Below, piece by piece: positions 31,953 to 40,403 of a stretch of DNA of 64,000 nt (within the stretch, counting starts at the first letter, position 1; each line of letters starts with the position of its first letter). Both the position numbers and the translations under genes were made by a program. The stretch comes from Serratia rhizosphaerae (GTDB lineage: Bacteria; Pseudomonadota; Gammaproteobacteria; Enterobacterales; Enterobacteriaceae): contig NZ_CP041764.1 in assembly GCF_009817885.1 (NCBI RefSeq), positions 4,712,001 through 4,776,000 of the forward strand, in the 5' to 3' direction. The notes beneath the pieces were generated by a model that had not been told where the DNA came from, did no database searches, and saw only the letters and a program-made list of their open reading frames with translations.

Positions 31953-33005
31953 TTACGCTTTATTCAGCTTGGCGTTGACAGCAGCCGCGACGGTTTCATA
32001 GCGCTGCCGCATCTCCTGCGCCTCAAGGTAGTTGTCATACAGCGCCTGATAACGCTCGGCACAGTAAATCAGCACGATGGGCAGCAGGCTACAGAGATAA
32101 AACGGCACAAAACTCTGCGGCAGCGTTAGCACCTGGAAAAGCAGGCAGATCGCCACGCTCCACAGCGCCGCCACCATCAGCCAGATAACCAGCCGCCACG
32201 GGCGCGCCAGCCTGGTAGTCAGCGGCCAGGGCGCGCGGGGCGCGAAGTCCGTCGCCAGGTTGCCGATCAGCATATCGCCCAGGAGCACATAACGGCGCGT
32301 ACGGATGGCGAAGAAAAACATAAACAGCATTACTATCGTCAACAAAATCATAAACGCGACGATAAATGCCGGATTGCCATAGCCCGCCGCCAGGCTGAAT
32401 TCGGCCTTACGGCCGATGGGCAGCACCAGGGCAAAGTTGATCAGCAGCCCGAGTAGCAGATCCTCTGCCAAACAGCCGGGTAAACGCCGCGGCCGCGGCG
32501 TATAGCTTGCTGTATCTTTATGAATCATCATCGCCTGACGGATTAAAAATGGAACGGAACGATTCAATTGCCATAACATCACTGCCGGCAGCAGCAGCAC
32601 GCCCAACAGGCCAATCAATGGGTAACGATACTGCGGCCCACACAGCCATGTCGCCAGGCTCAGCAGCACCACCACGCCCAGCGTCACCAGCGAAGCGCCA
32701 AGCGGCTGATAGAACAGCCTGGACACGCCGCCCAGTGACAGGTGTTCGATACGCCGCGCTATCTCCTCCGGCGTTTCGTACACCCGCATCGTATAGACCG
32801 TGTAAACCCAGTAGCCGCGCCCGTCACGCATCATGCTCCAGACGATTGACAGGCAAATCGCCCCCAGCCCGGTCACCATCTCTAACAGACTGATATCGAT
32901 CACGTTGCGCAGCAGCGATGAGGTCAACAGCGCGGAGACCAGAACCACGGGAACGGCCGCCGCCCGCAGGTAGCGTGTACTGAAAGTATCAAAATTCGGG
33001 ATCAT
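31953..33005 (-). CDS. Multi-spanning membrane protein, last gene of the lipid operon
   Basis: A 350-residue protein with about eight hydrophobic segments in three groups and basic loops between them (for example TPRPRRLPG). The C-terminal stretch from about 320 is soluble and may form a short helix (ALYDNYLEAQEMRQRYETVAAAVNAKL). The start is 5 bases after the stop of the malonyl transferase gene, so it belongs to the operon. No family is recognised; a role in membrane handling of the product is only a guess from position. Confidence 0.75.
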   Translation of the reverse strand: MIPNFDTFSTRYLRAAAVPVVLVSALLTSSLLRNVIDISLLEMVTGLGAICLSIVWSMMRDGRGYWVYTVYTMRVYETPEEIARRIEHLSLGGVSRLFYQPLGASLVTLGVVVLLSLATWLCGPQYRYPLIGLLGVLLLPAVMLWQLNRSVPFLIRQAMMIHKDTASYTPRPRRLPGCLAEDLLLGLLINFALVLPIGRKAEFSLAAGYGNPAFIVAFMILLTIVMLFMFFFAIRTRRYVLLGDMLIGNLATDFAPRAPWPLTTRLARPWRLVIWLMVAALWSVAICLLFQVLTLPQSFVPFYLCSLLPIVLIYCAERYQALYDNYLEAQEMRQRYETVAAAVNAKLNKA

Positions 33006-33010
33006 CCGCG

Positions 33011-33961
33011 TTACCCTGCCTGCTGCTGTGTGTCGCGCTGCAGCTGATAGTAATGCTGAATATCATGTCCGCTTTGTGCGGCATAGTGCTCATGCAGCAG
33101 ATAACTCAGCATTTTTTTGTTGCCAATCTCCAGAAAACGGCGGTAGCCCATGTTTGACCACAGCTCCATACTGTCGCGCCAGCGGACGGTATCGGTCAGG
33201 TGATGCGCCAGGTTTTCCTTAATCTGTTCGATGGCGTATTCTGCCTGGCCACTGCGGTTCATAATCACCGGACAGGCCGGCGAGGAGAACGGCAGCGCCG
33301 CCAGCGCCTCGCGCATTTGCGCTACGCCTTCCGCCATCAGCGGCGTATGCCAGGCGCCGTTAACCGCCAACTTGATGGTAGCCACGCCCTGCCGCGTCAG
33401 CTGGTTGATCAGCGTTTTCAGCGCCGCCACCTCGCCGCCGACCACCTGCTGCTGCCGGCCGTTGTCGCAGCAGACATTCAGCCGGTCGCCCAACTGCATC
33501 TCGTCGATCAGCTGCCGCAGCGCCACATAGTCACAGGGTTTCACCACATACATCGCCCCCTTGCGCTGTTCTGCCAGCCGCTGCATGATAGCGGCCCGCC
33601 GGCTGACGGCGTGGAACAGAGTCTCCAGATTCATGACGCCGGCCGCGTACAGCGCGCTGTATTCGCCGGCGCTGTGGCCGGCATAGCCGCTTTCCGGCAG
33701 CGCATGACGCTCGCGCAGCAGCGTCAGCATCGCCGTATTGACCGTGGTAACCGCCAGCTGCTGATACAACGTTTTGGTCAGCCGCGTCATCGGCCCTTTC
33801 TGACACAGTTTCCGTATGTCGATACCGGAGATATCGCTGGCGCAATCCCACACTACGCGAGTGCCCGGCGAAACATCGCACACATCGCCGCCCATGCCTA
33901 TCGTCGGCGATCCCTGTCCCGGGAAAATCACCATCCAGCCTTCGACCGACGTAGGTGCCAT
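33011..33961 (-). CDS. Malonyl-CoA:ACP transacylase (FabD-like)
   Basis: A 316-residue acyltransferase. It begins MAPTSVEGWMVIFPGQGSP with the usual FPGQGS motif; the nucleophile is Ser97 in YAGHSAGEYSAL, and the partner histidine lies in NGAWHTPLM. It would load malonyl groups onto the pathway's own carrier protein. The ATG at 33961 lies 8 bases after the barrel gene's stop; upstream in-frame starts (33994, 34075) would overlap that gene and are less likely. GHSAGEYSA rather than GHSLGE suggests divergence from housekeeping FabD. Confidence 0.85.
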   Translation of the reverse strand: MAPTSVEGWMVIFPGQGSPTIGMGGDVCDVSPGTRVVWDCASDISGIDIRKLCQKGPMTRLTKTLYQQLAVTTVNTAMLTLLRERHALPESGYAGHSAGEYSALYAAGVMNLETLFHAVSRRAAIMQRLAEQRKGAMYVVKPCDYVALRQLIDEMQLGDRLNVCCDNGRQQQVVGGEVAALKTLINQLTRQGVATIKLAVNGAWHTPLMAEGVAQMREALAALPFSSPACPVIMNRSGQAEYAIEQIKENLAHHLTDTVRWRDSMELWSNMGYRRFLEIGNKKMLSYLLHEHYAAQSGHDIQHYYQLQRDTQQQAG

Positions 33962-33968
33962 AAACCGC

Positions 33969-35369
33969 TTACCAACTGATTCGCATACCTGCATACAAGT
34001 TCCCTTTTTCGCCAAAGATGCTAAATTCGCTGTCCCTGCGGCCAAAACTGGCTGCGGCGCCAGCGTACAATTCAATGTTGTTTTTCATCGGCGCGCGGAG
34101 ATGCACATTCAGTACCGTGCTGTAATCGACCAAATTGGCCATGCTTGAGACGGACCAGTCGATCTCACCGACCCGTTCCTTGTTGGTACGGGTGTAAAAC
34201 GTCAGATAATGTTTGCCGAACAGGTTGCCGCCACGACTGACGTTGGTGGTTTCCGCCGCCATCAGGCGTGAATATTGCTGAAAGCTATCGCGTACCACCG
34301 GCAGCCAGAACGGATCCAGCCGGTCGGCATAGCCTCCGTTGATAAACCTGATGGTATCGGTGTTATTGCGCCATTCGCTGCGGCTGTACCCCTGGCTTTG
34401 GCCATAGTATTCCACGCCGAATTCCGTTTGTTCGGCCGTGGTATAGCGTAAGCCGATGCCGAGCTCCCCTTCAATGCCTTTGCCGTTTATCCGGTAGGCT
34501 TCTTCCCGATACGCCAGATCCTCACGCATATCACGCGCGTAGCGGCTGTCCAGATGTCGCCAGGTTTCTCCGTGGGATACGGCGCCCTCAATGCTCAGGA
34601 TCAGGTTATCGGTCAGATTGCCGCTGGCTCCCAGCGCCAGCGTTTTTTGCTGGCCCGCCAGCAATGATACCGTCGGGTTGAATGTATTCAGCCCGGTAGA
34701 GGTGTAGCTGGCGTAGTAGCGTTCGCTGCCGTTGGTGCGCAGCAGCGCATCCCATTCCGACGCGGCTTCGCTCCGCTGTGGAAAACGTTTCAGCCGCGGC
34801 AACACCGCCACCGTGTAGGTGCCTTCTTTACGGTACAGCGTGCCGCCGGTACCGTAACTGCCTTCATCGTATAATCCGCGCCAGCTGTCGCCGGTAGCGT
34901 ACACCCTCGCGGTGCGCAATCCGCCGCTGAAGTTGCGCAGCAGATCCAGCGGCGAGCGTGAAAACAGATAGCCGCTGGTATGACGCAGCTTGCCGAGATC
35001 GAGATAGAAGTTATCGCGCACCGCCAGGCTGGCCACCAGTTCGTTGAGGATCGCCACGCCCTGCCGCTGTTTATCCTCCAGCTCGCCGGGCCGGCGCGCT
35101 TGCTGCGTATAGGCGCCGCTGGCCTGTCCCTTGATGCTCAGCGTTTCGCCAAGGGTGCAACGTGCGACCGACGTCAGATACAGGTTGGCGATGGCGTTGT
35201 TGCGAAACGCCGGATCGTCGAATTTCCATAATGAACCGGACGTCAACGCCGCCACGCCCTCTACGCCGGCGAAACCGCGCTGCAGCCGGCACTCCGCCGC
35301 CGCCCAGGCGTTACCGCCGCAGGCCAGCAGCATCAGCCCCGCCAGCGGCAGCCGGTTGATGTGGTTCAT
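33969..35369 (-). CDS. Outer-membrane beta-barrel protein of the lipid operon
   Basis: A 466-residue protein with a signal peptide ending NAWA. The mature region is a series of amphipathic strands (LYLTSVARCTLGETLSIKGQ; YTVAVLPRL; YYASYTSTG; ELGIGLRYTTAEQTEFGVEYYG) and finishes AGMRISW with a terminal aromatic, the classic outer-membrane insertion signal. It resembles DUF1302-type porin-like proteins that often accompany LolA-like periplasmic carriers. Its ATG overlaps the stop of the LolA-like gene (ATGA), so the two are coupled. It may pass or anchor the lipid product at the outer membrane; this is an inference. Confidence 0.78.
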   Translation of the reverse strand: MNHINRLPLAGLMLLACGGNAWAAAECRLQRGFAGVEGVAALTSGSLWKFDDPAFRNNAIANLYLTSVARCTLGETLSIKGQASGAYTQQARRPGELEDKQRQGVAILNELVASLAVRDNFYLDLGKLRHTSGYLFSRSPLDLLRNFSGGLRTARVYATGDSWRGLYDEGSYGTGGTLYRKEGTYTVAVLPRLKRFPQRSEAASEWDALLRTNGSERYYASYTSTGLNTFNPTVSLLAGQQKTLALGASGNLTDNLILSIEGAVSHGETWRHLDSRYARDMREDLAYREEAYRINGKGIEGELGIGLRYTTAEQTEFGVEYYGQSQGYSRSEWRNNTDTIRFINGGYADRLDPFWLPVVRDSFQQYSRLMAAETTNVSRGGNLFGKHYLTFYTRTNKERVGEIDWSVSSMANLVDYSTVLNVHLRAPMKNNIELYAGAAASFGRRDSEFSIFGEKGNLYAGMRISW

Positions 35370-36196
35370 CCGTTCAGTCTCATCAGATACTCTTTCTGGA
35401 AATTACTCTCCGGCAGCGACTCCAGCGTCAGGTTGCTGTATTGCATGGTGGTGTAATTATCCTTGCGCAGCGCGTCTTCCACCACGATGGTGCCCGGCCG
35501 CAGGCGGCCCAGCGCCTGCTGGTAATCGCGGTAATAAGAGCGTTTGATCAGCACACCGTCCGTCGACAGAAAGTCCGCCCGGCTGGGGTTGCCGGTGTCC
35601 TTTTCCACCCAGTAGTCGATCGCCGGATAGGTGACGTAAGGCCAGCGACGCTTCAGCGTCAGCTTGTAGCAGGTTTTTTCGCCGCAGGCTTCTTCGCCAA
35701 CCAGCGTGGAGATATAGGAGTAATCGAAGTCCGCCGCCACCACGTCACCGTTGGAGACTTGCCCCATCAGCCGCTGCTGACGTGATATCGGGATCGGCCG
35801 CCGCAGGTCGGGGGCGTAATACCACATCTTGTCCAGATCGGAGAGCAGCGCTTTGCCGCGATCGCGCGCCGGCGACACAAAGCGCACCAGCGCGCGCGCG
35901 TCGCCTTTCTCATAGCGTTCCGACGGCTTATAAAAACGCATCGAAATATCCAGCACCTGCTGGTTCTCGGTGAGTTCGCGCCCGCCGCGGTGCTCGGTCA
36001 GCGTCAGGGTATAGCGGAACGGTTGCTCCGGCGCCCTGACCCGGTCAGCGTTACGGATAATATCGCGCGCGCGCTGGTCTTCCTGCGTCAGTTTCTCCAG
36101 CTCGGCGCGATCCAGTGATTTCGGCAATGACTCACCGGCCCATACGCTGAGCGACATGCCGCATAGCAGCCAGCCGGCGATAATCGAAATTCTCAT
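35366..36196 (-). CDS. LolA-like periplasmic lipid/lipoprotein carrier
   Basis: A 276-residue periplasmic protein with a signal peptide ending SVWA. It matches the 'outer membrane lipoprotein-sorting protein' family: ARALVRFVSPARDRGKALLSDLDKMWYYAPDLRRPIPISRQQRLMGQVSNGDVVAADFDYSY covers the signature region, and WVEKDTGNPSRADFLSTDGVLIKR follows. Such proteins share LolA's hydrophobic half-barrel and are thought to ferry lipids across the periplasm. Here it sits with a LolD-like ATPase, an FtsX-type permease and an outer-membrane barrel, making a complete envelope-crossing route. Confidence 0.85.
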   Translation of the reverse strand: MRISIIAGWLLCGMSLSVWAGESLPKSLDRAELEKLTQEDQRARDIIRNADRVRAPEQPFRYTLTLTEHRGGRELTENQQVLDISMRFYKPSERYEKGDARALVRFVSPARDRGKALLSDLDKMWYYAPDLRRPIPISRQQRLMGQVSNGDVVAADFDYSYISTLVGEEACGEKTCYKLTLKRRWPYVTYPAIDYWVEKDTGNPSRADFLSTDGVLIKRSYYRDYQQALGRLRPGTIVVEDALRKDNYTTMQYSNLTLESLPESNFQKEYLMRLNG

Positions 36197-36220
36197 GACC
36201 TGTTCTTCCGTAAATAGAGG

Positions 36221-36973
36221 TTAAGCTTCCAGCGACATGCCCAAATCAGCGATCAGCGTGGTGCCGCGTATTGCGCTTGAGCGATCGGAAATCAGGAACG
36301 ACACGATATCCGCCACTTCCTGCGGCTCCAGCAGCCAGCGGCGCGGCGAGTGCTCGTATCGGTCGTGCAGCGAGGGCCACAGATCCTTCAGAAACTGCGA
36401 CATATCGGTGTTGACCATACCGGCGCACACGCCGTTGACGCGGATATTGCGCGGATGCAGTTCCACTTCGAGGTAGCGCACCAGGTTCTCCAGCGCCGAT
36501 TTGGCGATGCCGAGCGGATATTTCGGCAACACCCGCTGGCTGCCCATGCTGGAAATGGCGCAAATCGTGCCGCCGTCTTTCATCAGCGGCGTCACTTCCT
36601 GCACGCAGGCGGTGTTGCCGATCAGGTTGGTGTTGAACAACAGCTTCCAGTCGCTGCGGGTCATCTCCATAAAACCTTTGAACGGTGCGGCGGCGGCGTT
36701 CAGCACCAGGTGATCGATATGCTCCACACCGTCCGCCCGCAGCTTTTTCATCATCTCCTGAATATCGCGCGTTTCACCGATGTCGGCCTTCGCCAACCGT
36801 ACCTTGACGCGGGTTTCCGCCGCCTGGAAGCGCTGCAGGTTGGCGGCGCTTTTGCCCTGATCCTTTCGATAGTTGAGGATCAGGTCATAGCCTTCCGCCG
36901 CCAGCGTTTCCGCCACGGCCATGCCGATGCCGCGCCCTGCGCCGGTAATCAGTACGGTTTGTCCTTTAGTCAT
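36221..36973 (-). CDS. FabL-like short-chain enoyl-ACP reductase (SDR)
   Basis: A 250-residue SDR with the NADP motif TGAGRGIG near the N-terminus and LVLNAAA in the middle. The catalytic region ISSMGSQRVLPKYPLGIAK aligns with enoyl-ACP reductase FabL of Bacillus (SSLGS-R...NY-x6-K) rather than with FabG, which has Tyr-x3-Lys. In this protein the tyrosine stands six residues before the lysine, one place off the FabL spacing. The ending IRGTTLIADLGMSL also fits FabL. It would supply the final reduction step of the fatty-acid cycle encoded by this operon. Confidence 0.72.
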   Translation of the reverse strand: MTKGQTVLITGAGRGIGMAVAETLAAEGYDLILNYRKDQGKSAANLQRFQAAETRVKVRLAKADIGETRDIQEMMKKLRADGVEHIDHLVLNAAAAPFKGFMEMTRSDWKLLFNTNLIGNTACVQEVTPLMKDGGTICAISSMGSQRVLPKYPLGIAKSALENLVRYLEVELHPRNIRVNGVCAGMVNTDMSQFLKDLWPSLHDRYEHSPRRWLLEPQEVADIVSFLISDRSSAIRGTTLIADLGMSLEA

Positions 36974-36991
36974 TCATGTTCTCCCTGAGTG

Positions 36992-38316
36992 TTAAACGAA
37001 ACGGAACGCTTCTGCGATCACCAGTTTTGAGGCGCGACGCGCCGGAATAATAGAGGCTATCAATGCGGTCACCAGCGGCAAGGCGCAGGAGAACCAGAAC
37101 AGGTTGATGTCCTGATCCCACATGACAAAGGCCAGATAGCCTTGGGTATAACCCGGTGAAGGCGGCATCGGAATGCCGTTGATATTGATGATGGAGGCGA
37201 TCAGAATGCCGAAGCTGACGCTCAGCACCGAGCCGATAATGCCGATAATGATGCCTTCCAGTACGAACAGACGGCCGATATAGGATTGGCTCAGCCCCAG
37301 CGCCCGCAGCGTGGCGATTTCGCGCGTGCGCTCCACCACGTTCATCATCAGGGTGTTGCCGATCATAAACACCACAATCACGCTGACGATGGATTTGATA
37401 AACAGGAATATGCCTTCGAACAGGTTCACCACCTGGTGGTAAAACACCGCCAGATCGTCCCAGGAACGCGCCTCCAGCGGCAGCTGGTGCTGTTCGATCA
37501 GCCGGTTGATCTGCGCCAGCACCGCCGGCGTCCGTTCGGTATCCTGCAGCATGATGATGATCTTGCTGACGTCGCTGGTTTGCAGCAGGCGCTGTGCGGT
37601 TTTCAGCGGCAATTTGATGGCCGTGTCGTCATATTCTTTAATGCCGGACTGGAACACGCCGCGCACCTGAGACGACATGGCGTTCTGCCCCCCTGCGGGT
37701 TCACCACCAGCATATCCACCCAGTCGCTGTAGCCGGCCGATAGCGCATTGGCGATACCGGAGCCGACGGTGATGTCCTGTTGCTCGACGCGCGACAGATC
37801 GCTGCCGGAAACAATACGATCCAGCGAACCCAGCACCAGCGAGGTCTCCGGCTCGATGCCCACGCCGGTAAAGAAGGTTGAGGTGCCGGTATCGTACTGG
37901 GAGATAATGCCGGAAAACGCCAGCTGCCCGGTGACGGTGGCTATTTGCGGCGCGATCTGCGCATCCGCCAGCAGCAGCCGTTTCACCTCGTCATAGTTTT
38001 TGATGGTGTACTGCAGCGAATTATTGGCGCCGCCGGTGAGGTAGCCCTTCTCATACAGCTGAATATGGCCAAGGTTGGTGCGGATGGTTTGCTCCCGCAA
38101 CGCCCAGAACGAGTAATCGACGAAACCGCCGAAAATAAACACCGCCACGCCGCCCAGGGTGATGGCCAGCAGCGTCACGCCGGAGCGGCGCCGCTGGCGG
38201 AACAGGTTAAGGAAGGTGTAACGAATATCGGTCGGCTTGCGCAGCGCGGTGACGGCCACCACCAACAGCGCATACACGATGATGATATTGGAGATCCAGA
38301 ACAGGATATTCATCAT
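36992..38316 (-). pseudogene. FtsX/LolE-type ABC transporter permease with an apparent frameshift
   Basis: Two overlapping frames make one permease of about 441 residues. The N-terminal frame (38316 downward) has a membrane anchor and the MacB-like periplasmic region (LRKPTDIRYTFLNLFRQRRR; GVTLLAITLGGVAVFIFGGF). It loses frame after VVNPQGG at a run of six G (plus-strand C run near 37689-37694). The C-terminal frame resumes with MSSQVRGVFQSGIKEYDDTAIKLPL and ends with the FtsX domain (RTREIATLRALGLSQSYI). One extra G would restore a continuous protein. The start ATG overlaps the preceding stop (ATGA). All other genes of the operon are intact, so sequencing error, phase variation or recent mutation are all possible. 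Confidence 0.85.
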
Positions 38317-38981
38317 AACGCGCCCTCCGCCAGTGGCCGGATCACCAGGCTCAGCTCCGCAGGCGCCCACGCCGGCGCCGGCTGATTGCGCAGCGCCAAC
38401 AGGCGTTGCCCCTCTTCACCCTGCTTACCCAGCGCCGTCCAGGCCGCGGCGGCCTTTTCCTGCTGCTTGCAGGTGTCCAGTGCGCGCGCAGACATCAGCG
38501 TTACCATCGGCCGTAGCGGCGCAGGCAACGATGTGCTCTGCTGCAGATAATCGGTATCTTTTATCGCCACCACGCAGCGGCCGTTGCTGGCCGGTACAAA
38601 AGCGTCCATCCTCGCCCGCAGAAAGCGCAGACGCCAATCGCCGTCATCCGTTTCCGCCGCTTCATCAATATAGAAAAAGCCCAGCTTGGAAGCTTCGGCA
38701 GCACGCAGGTAGTTCTTTTTCTTCAAAAAATCCGTCGCGATAAACAGCTGCCCATAGCCATAGAACATCTTGCCGACGCTGTAGTCCGGGTGCAGTTCAA
38801 ACTGCGCCTTCAGGCTGTCGGTGGCGCGGTTCAGATCGGCGATCGGCGCCTGCGCGTTAATCGTCAGAATGGTCTGTAGCCGCCCGCTTTCCGGCGCGGC
38901 GCGTTGGTCGGCGGCAGAAGCATTGACGCCGATGGCTAATAACATTGTGACACCGTAACGTTTAAACGTTGTGAAAGTCAT
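38313..38981 (-). CDS. Periplasmic helical-repeat protein of the lipid operon, unknown function
   Basis: A 222-residue protein with a signal peptide ending NASA. The mature part is helical, with TPR-like stretches (LRAAEASKLGFFYIDEAAE; ALDTCKQQEKAAAAWTALG). It starts inside the end of the ATPase gene (20-base overlap) and its stop overlaps the permease start, so it is translationally coupled to both transporter components. It could be an accessory adaptor of the ABC transporter. No named family recognised. Confidence 0.7.
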   Translation of the reverse strand: MTFTTFKRYGVTMLLAIGVNASAADQRAAPESGRLQTILTINAQAPIADLNRATDSLKAQFELHPDYSVGKMFYGYGQLFIATDFLKKKNYLRAAEASKLGFFYIDEAAETDDGDWRLRFLRARMDAFVPASNGRCVVAIKDTDYLQQSTSLPAPLRPMVTLMSARALDTCKQQEKAAAAWTALGKQGEEGQRLLALRNQPAPAWAPAELSLVIRPLAEGAL

Positions 38982-39672
38982 TTTTCAGCTCTCCGTCCTT
39001 GATTTCCAGCACGCGTCTGGCCTGATCGCGCAATTTCAGCGAGTGGGTCGAAATCACAAAGGTGGTTTTCAGCTCCTGATTCATCGTCAGCAGCAAATCG
39101 ACAATCTCCTGCCCGGTACGGGTATCCAGGTTACCGGTCGGTTCGTCGGCGACGATCAGCCGCGGGCGCTTGACCAGCGCGCGGGCAATGGCCACCCGCT
39201 GCTGCTGGCCGCCGGACAGCTCGCCGGGCTGGCGGCGGTAGTGGTCGACCAGCCCCACTTTCTCGATCATGTCCATCACCTGATCCTGCGCCACGCGGCG
39301 GCTGAAGCCGTTGAGCATCAGCGGGTAGTAGACGTTATCGAACACGCTCAGTACCGGCAGCAGATTGAAGAACTGGAAGACAAAGCCGATGGCGTCGGCA
39401 CGCAGACGCGCGGTCTGTTTATCGTTCAGCGTCGCCAGATCGTTGCCCAGCAGATAGACGTGGCCGCCGGTTGGATAGTCGATGCCGGCCATCAGGTTCA
39501 GCAGCGTACTTTTGCCGCTGCCGGACGGCCCGCACAGTGCGATAAACTCGCCGTCATGGATCTCGGTGCTGATCGCCGCCAGCGCGGTGATTGCGCCGGG
39601 GCCTTTGCCAAAGCGTTTGCTGGCCTGTTGCAGGGACACCACGGGCAAGGGTTGTGCAGCGTGTATCGTCAT
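38962..39672 (-). CDS. LolD/MacB-type ABC transporter ATP-binding protein
   Basis: A 236-residue ATPase of the lipoprotein-release/MacB class. Walker A is GPSGSGKST, the region GFVFQFFNLLPVLSVFDNVYYPLML is typical of LolD, the signature is LSGGQQQRVA, and Walker B is LIVADEPTGNLD. The ATG at 39672 overlaps the upstream stop (ATGA) and has AAGGA close by; the frame to 39828 lies inside the preceding gene. Together with the FtsX-type permease it forms a type VII-fold ABC transporter that would extract or push a membrane substrate rather than import it. Confidence 0.9.
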   Translation of the reverse strand: MTIHAAQPLPVVSLQQASKRFGKGPGAITALAAISTEIHDGEFIALCGPSGSGKSTLLNLMAGIDYPTGGHVYLLGNDLATLNDKQTARLRADAIGFVFQFFNLLPVLSVFDNVYYPLMLNGFSRRVAQDQVMDMIEKVGLVDHYRRQPGELSGGQQQRVAIARALVKRPRLIVADEPTGNLDTRTGQEIVDLLLTMNQELKTTFVISTHSLKLRDQARRVLEIKDGELKNDFHNV

Positions 39673-40403
39673 AATCCTTTTTCCTGAACGTTGGGCGGTA
39701 AATGGGATGCCTCCGGCACCAGCCGCAGGCGGTAATCGGCAGAGATTTCGTACACCAGATAGCCGTCCCGGTTGACCCAGGAGCGGTGATTCGCGTCCCG
39801 TCGCGGGCCGCTGCTGACGATCTGGCACAGCCCTTTGGTCACGGCGCTGTCGCCGGGCAGCGTAAAATCGCCGACGTCGACATAACGGCTCTCGACCTGC
39901 ACCACTTCACCGTCAATCGGCATCAGCATCCGGTGGCTGCGCTGCGTCCCCGCCTGCTGCAGCGAGCAGGGTTTGGGAAAGCGCAGGGCGAACAGCGGGA
40001 AATCAAACGTCTCTTTCGCTACCGTCTTCGCCTCCTGACGCCGCTCGTACCGTGTCGCCAGCGTCAACGCCCTTTCATCGGGACGCCAGCGGCCGCTGAC
40101 CTGACGCGTCTTGCCGTCGTTATCTTCCTCAATCCGGTAGCTGAACCCGCCGTCGGCGCCGTAGCGCACTTCATCGCGGTAGCGGTACTGGTGCGAGCGC
40201 AACAGCACCCGCCAGCGGAAATGAATGCTGGCCTGCTGCAGATAGCTATTGCTGTCCGGCTGCCAGCGCTGGCTGACGCGGTACTCGCCGATTGGCGCGT
40301 CGCCGCGCAGCGGCAGGATGTGGTACACCGCCTGATAATCGGGCCGTGGCGCAGCCGAGAGCGGCGCGGCGACAATCAGCATCAACAAGGCGTATCTCTT
40401 CAC
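39669..40403 (-). CDS. Secreted DUF3108-like periplasmic protein
   Basis: A 244-residue protein starting with GTG at 40403, which overlaps the upstream stop codon (GTGA). The first residues VKRYALLMLIVAAPLSA form a signal peptide directly after this start, which supports the choice over the frame to 40514. The mature part has beta-rich segments (YHILPLRGDAPIGEYRVSQRW; FRWRVLLRSHQYRYRDEVRYG; SYRIEEDNDGKTRQVSGRW) that resemble DUF3108/LolB-like lipid-binding folds. Role unknown; the operon context suggests periplasmic handling of the product. Confidence 0.68.
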   Translation of the reverse strand: MKRYALLMLIVAAPLSAAPRPDYQAVYHILPLRGDAPIGEYRVSQRWQPDSNSYLQQASIHFRWRVLLRSHQYRYRDEVRYGADGGFSYRIEEDNDGKTRQVSGRWRPDERALTLATRYERRQEAKTVAKETFDFPLFALRFPKPCSLQQAGTQRSHRMLMPIDGEVVQVESRYVDVGDFTLPGDSAVTKGLCQIVSSGPRRDANHRSWVNRDGYLVYEISADYRLRLVPEASHLPPNVQEKGL

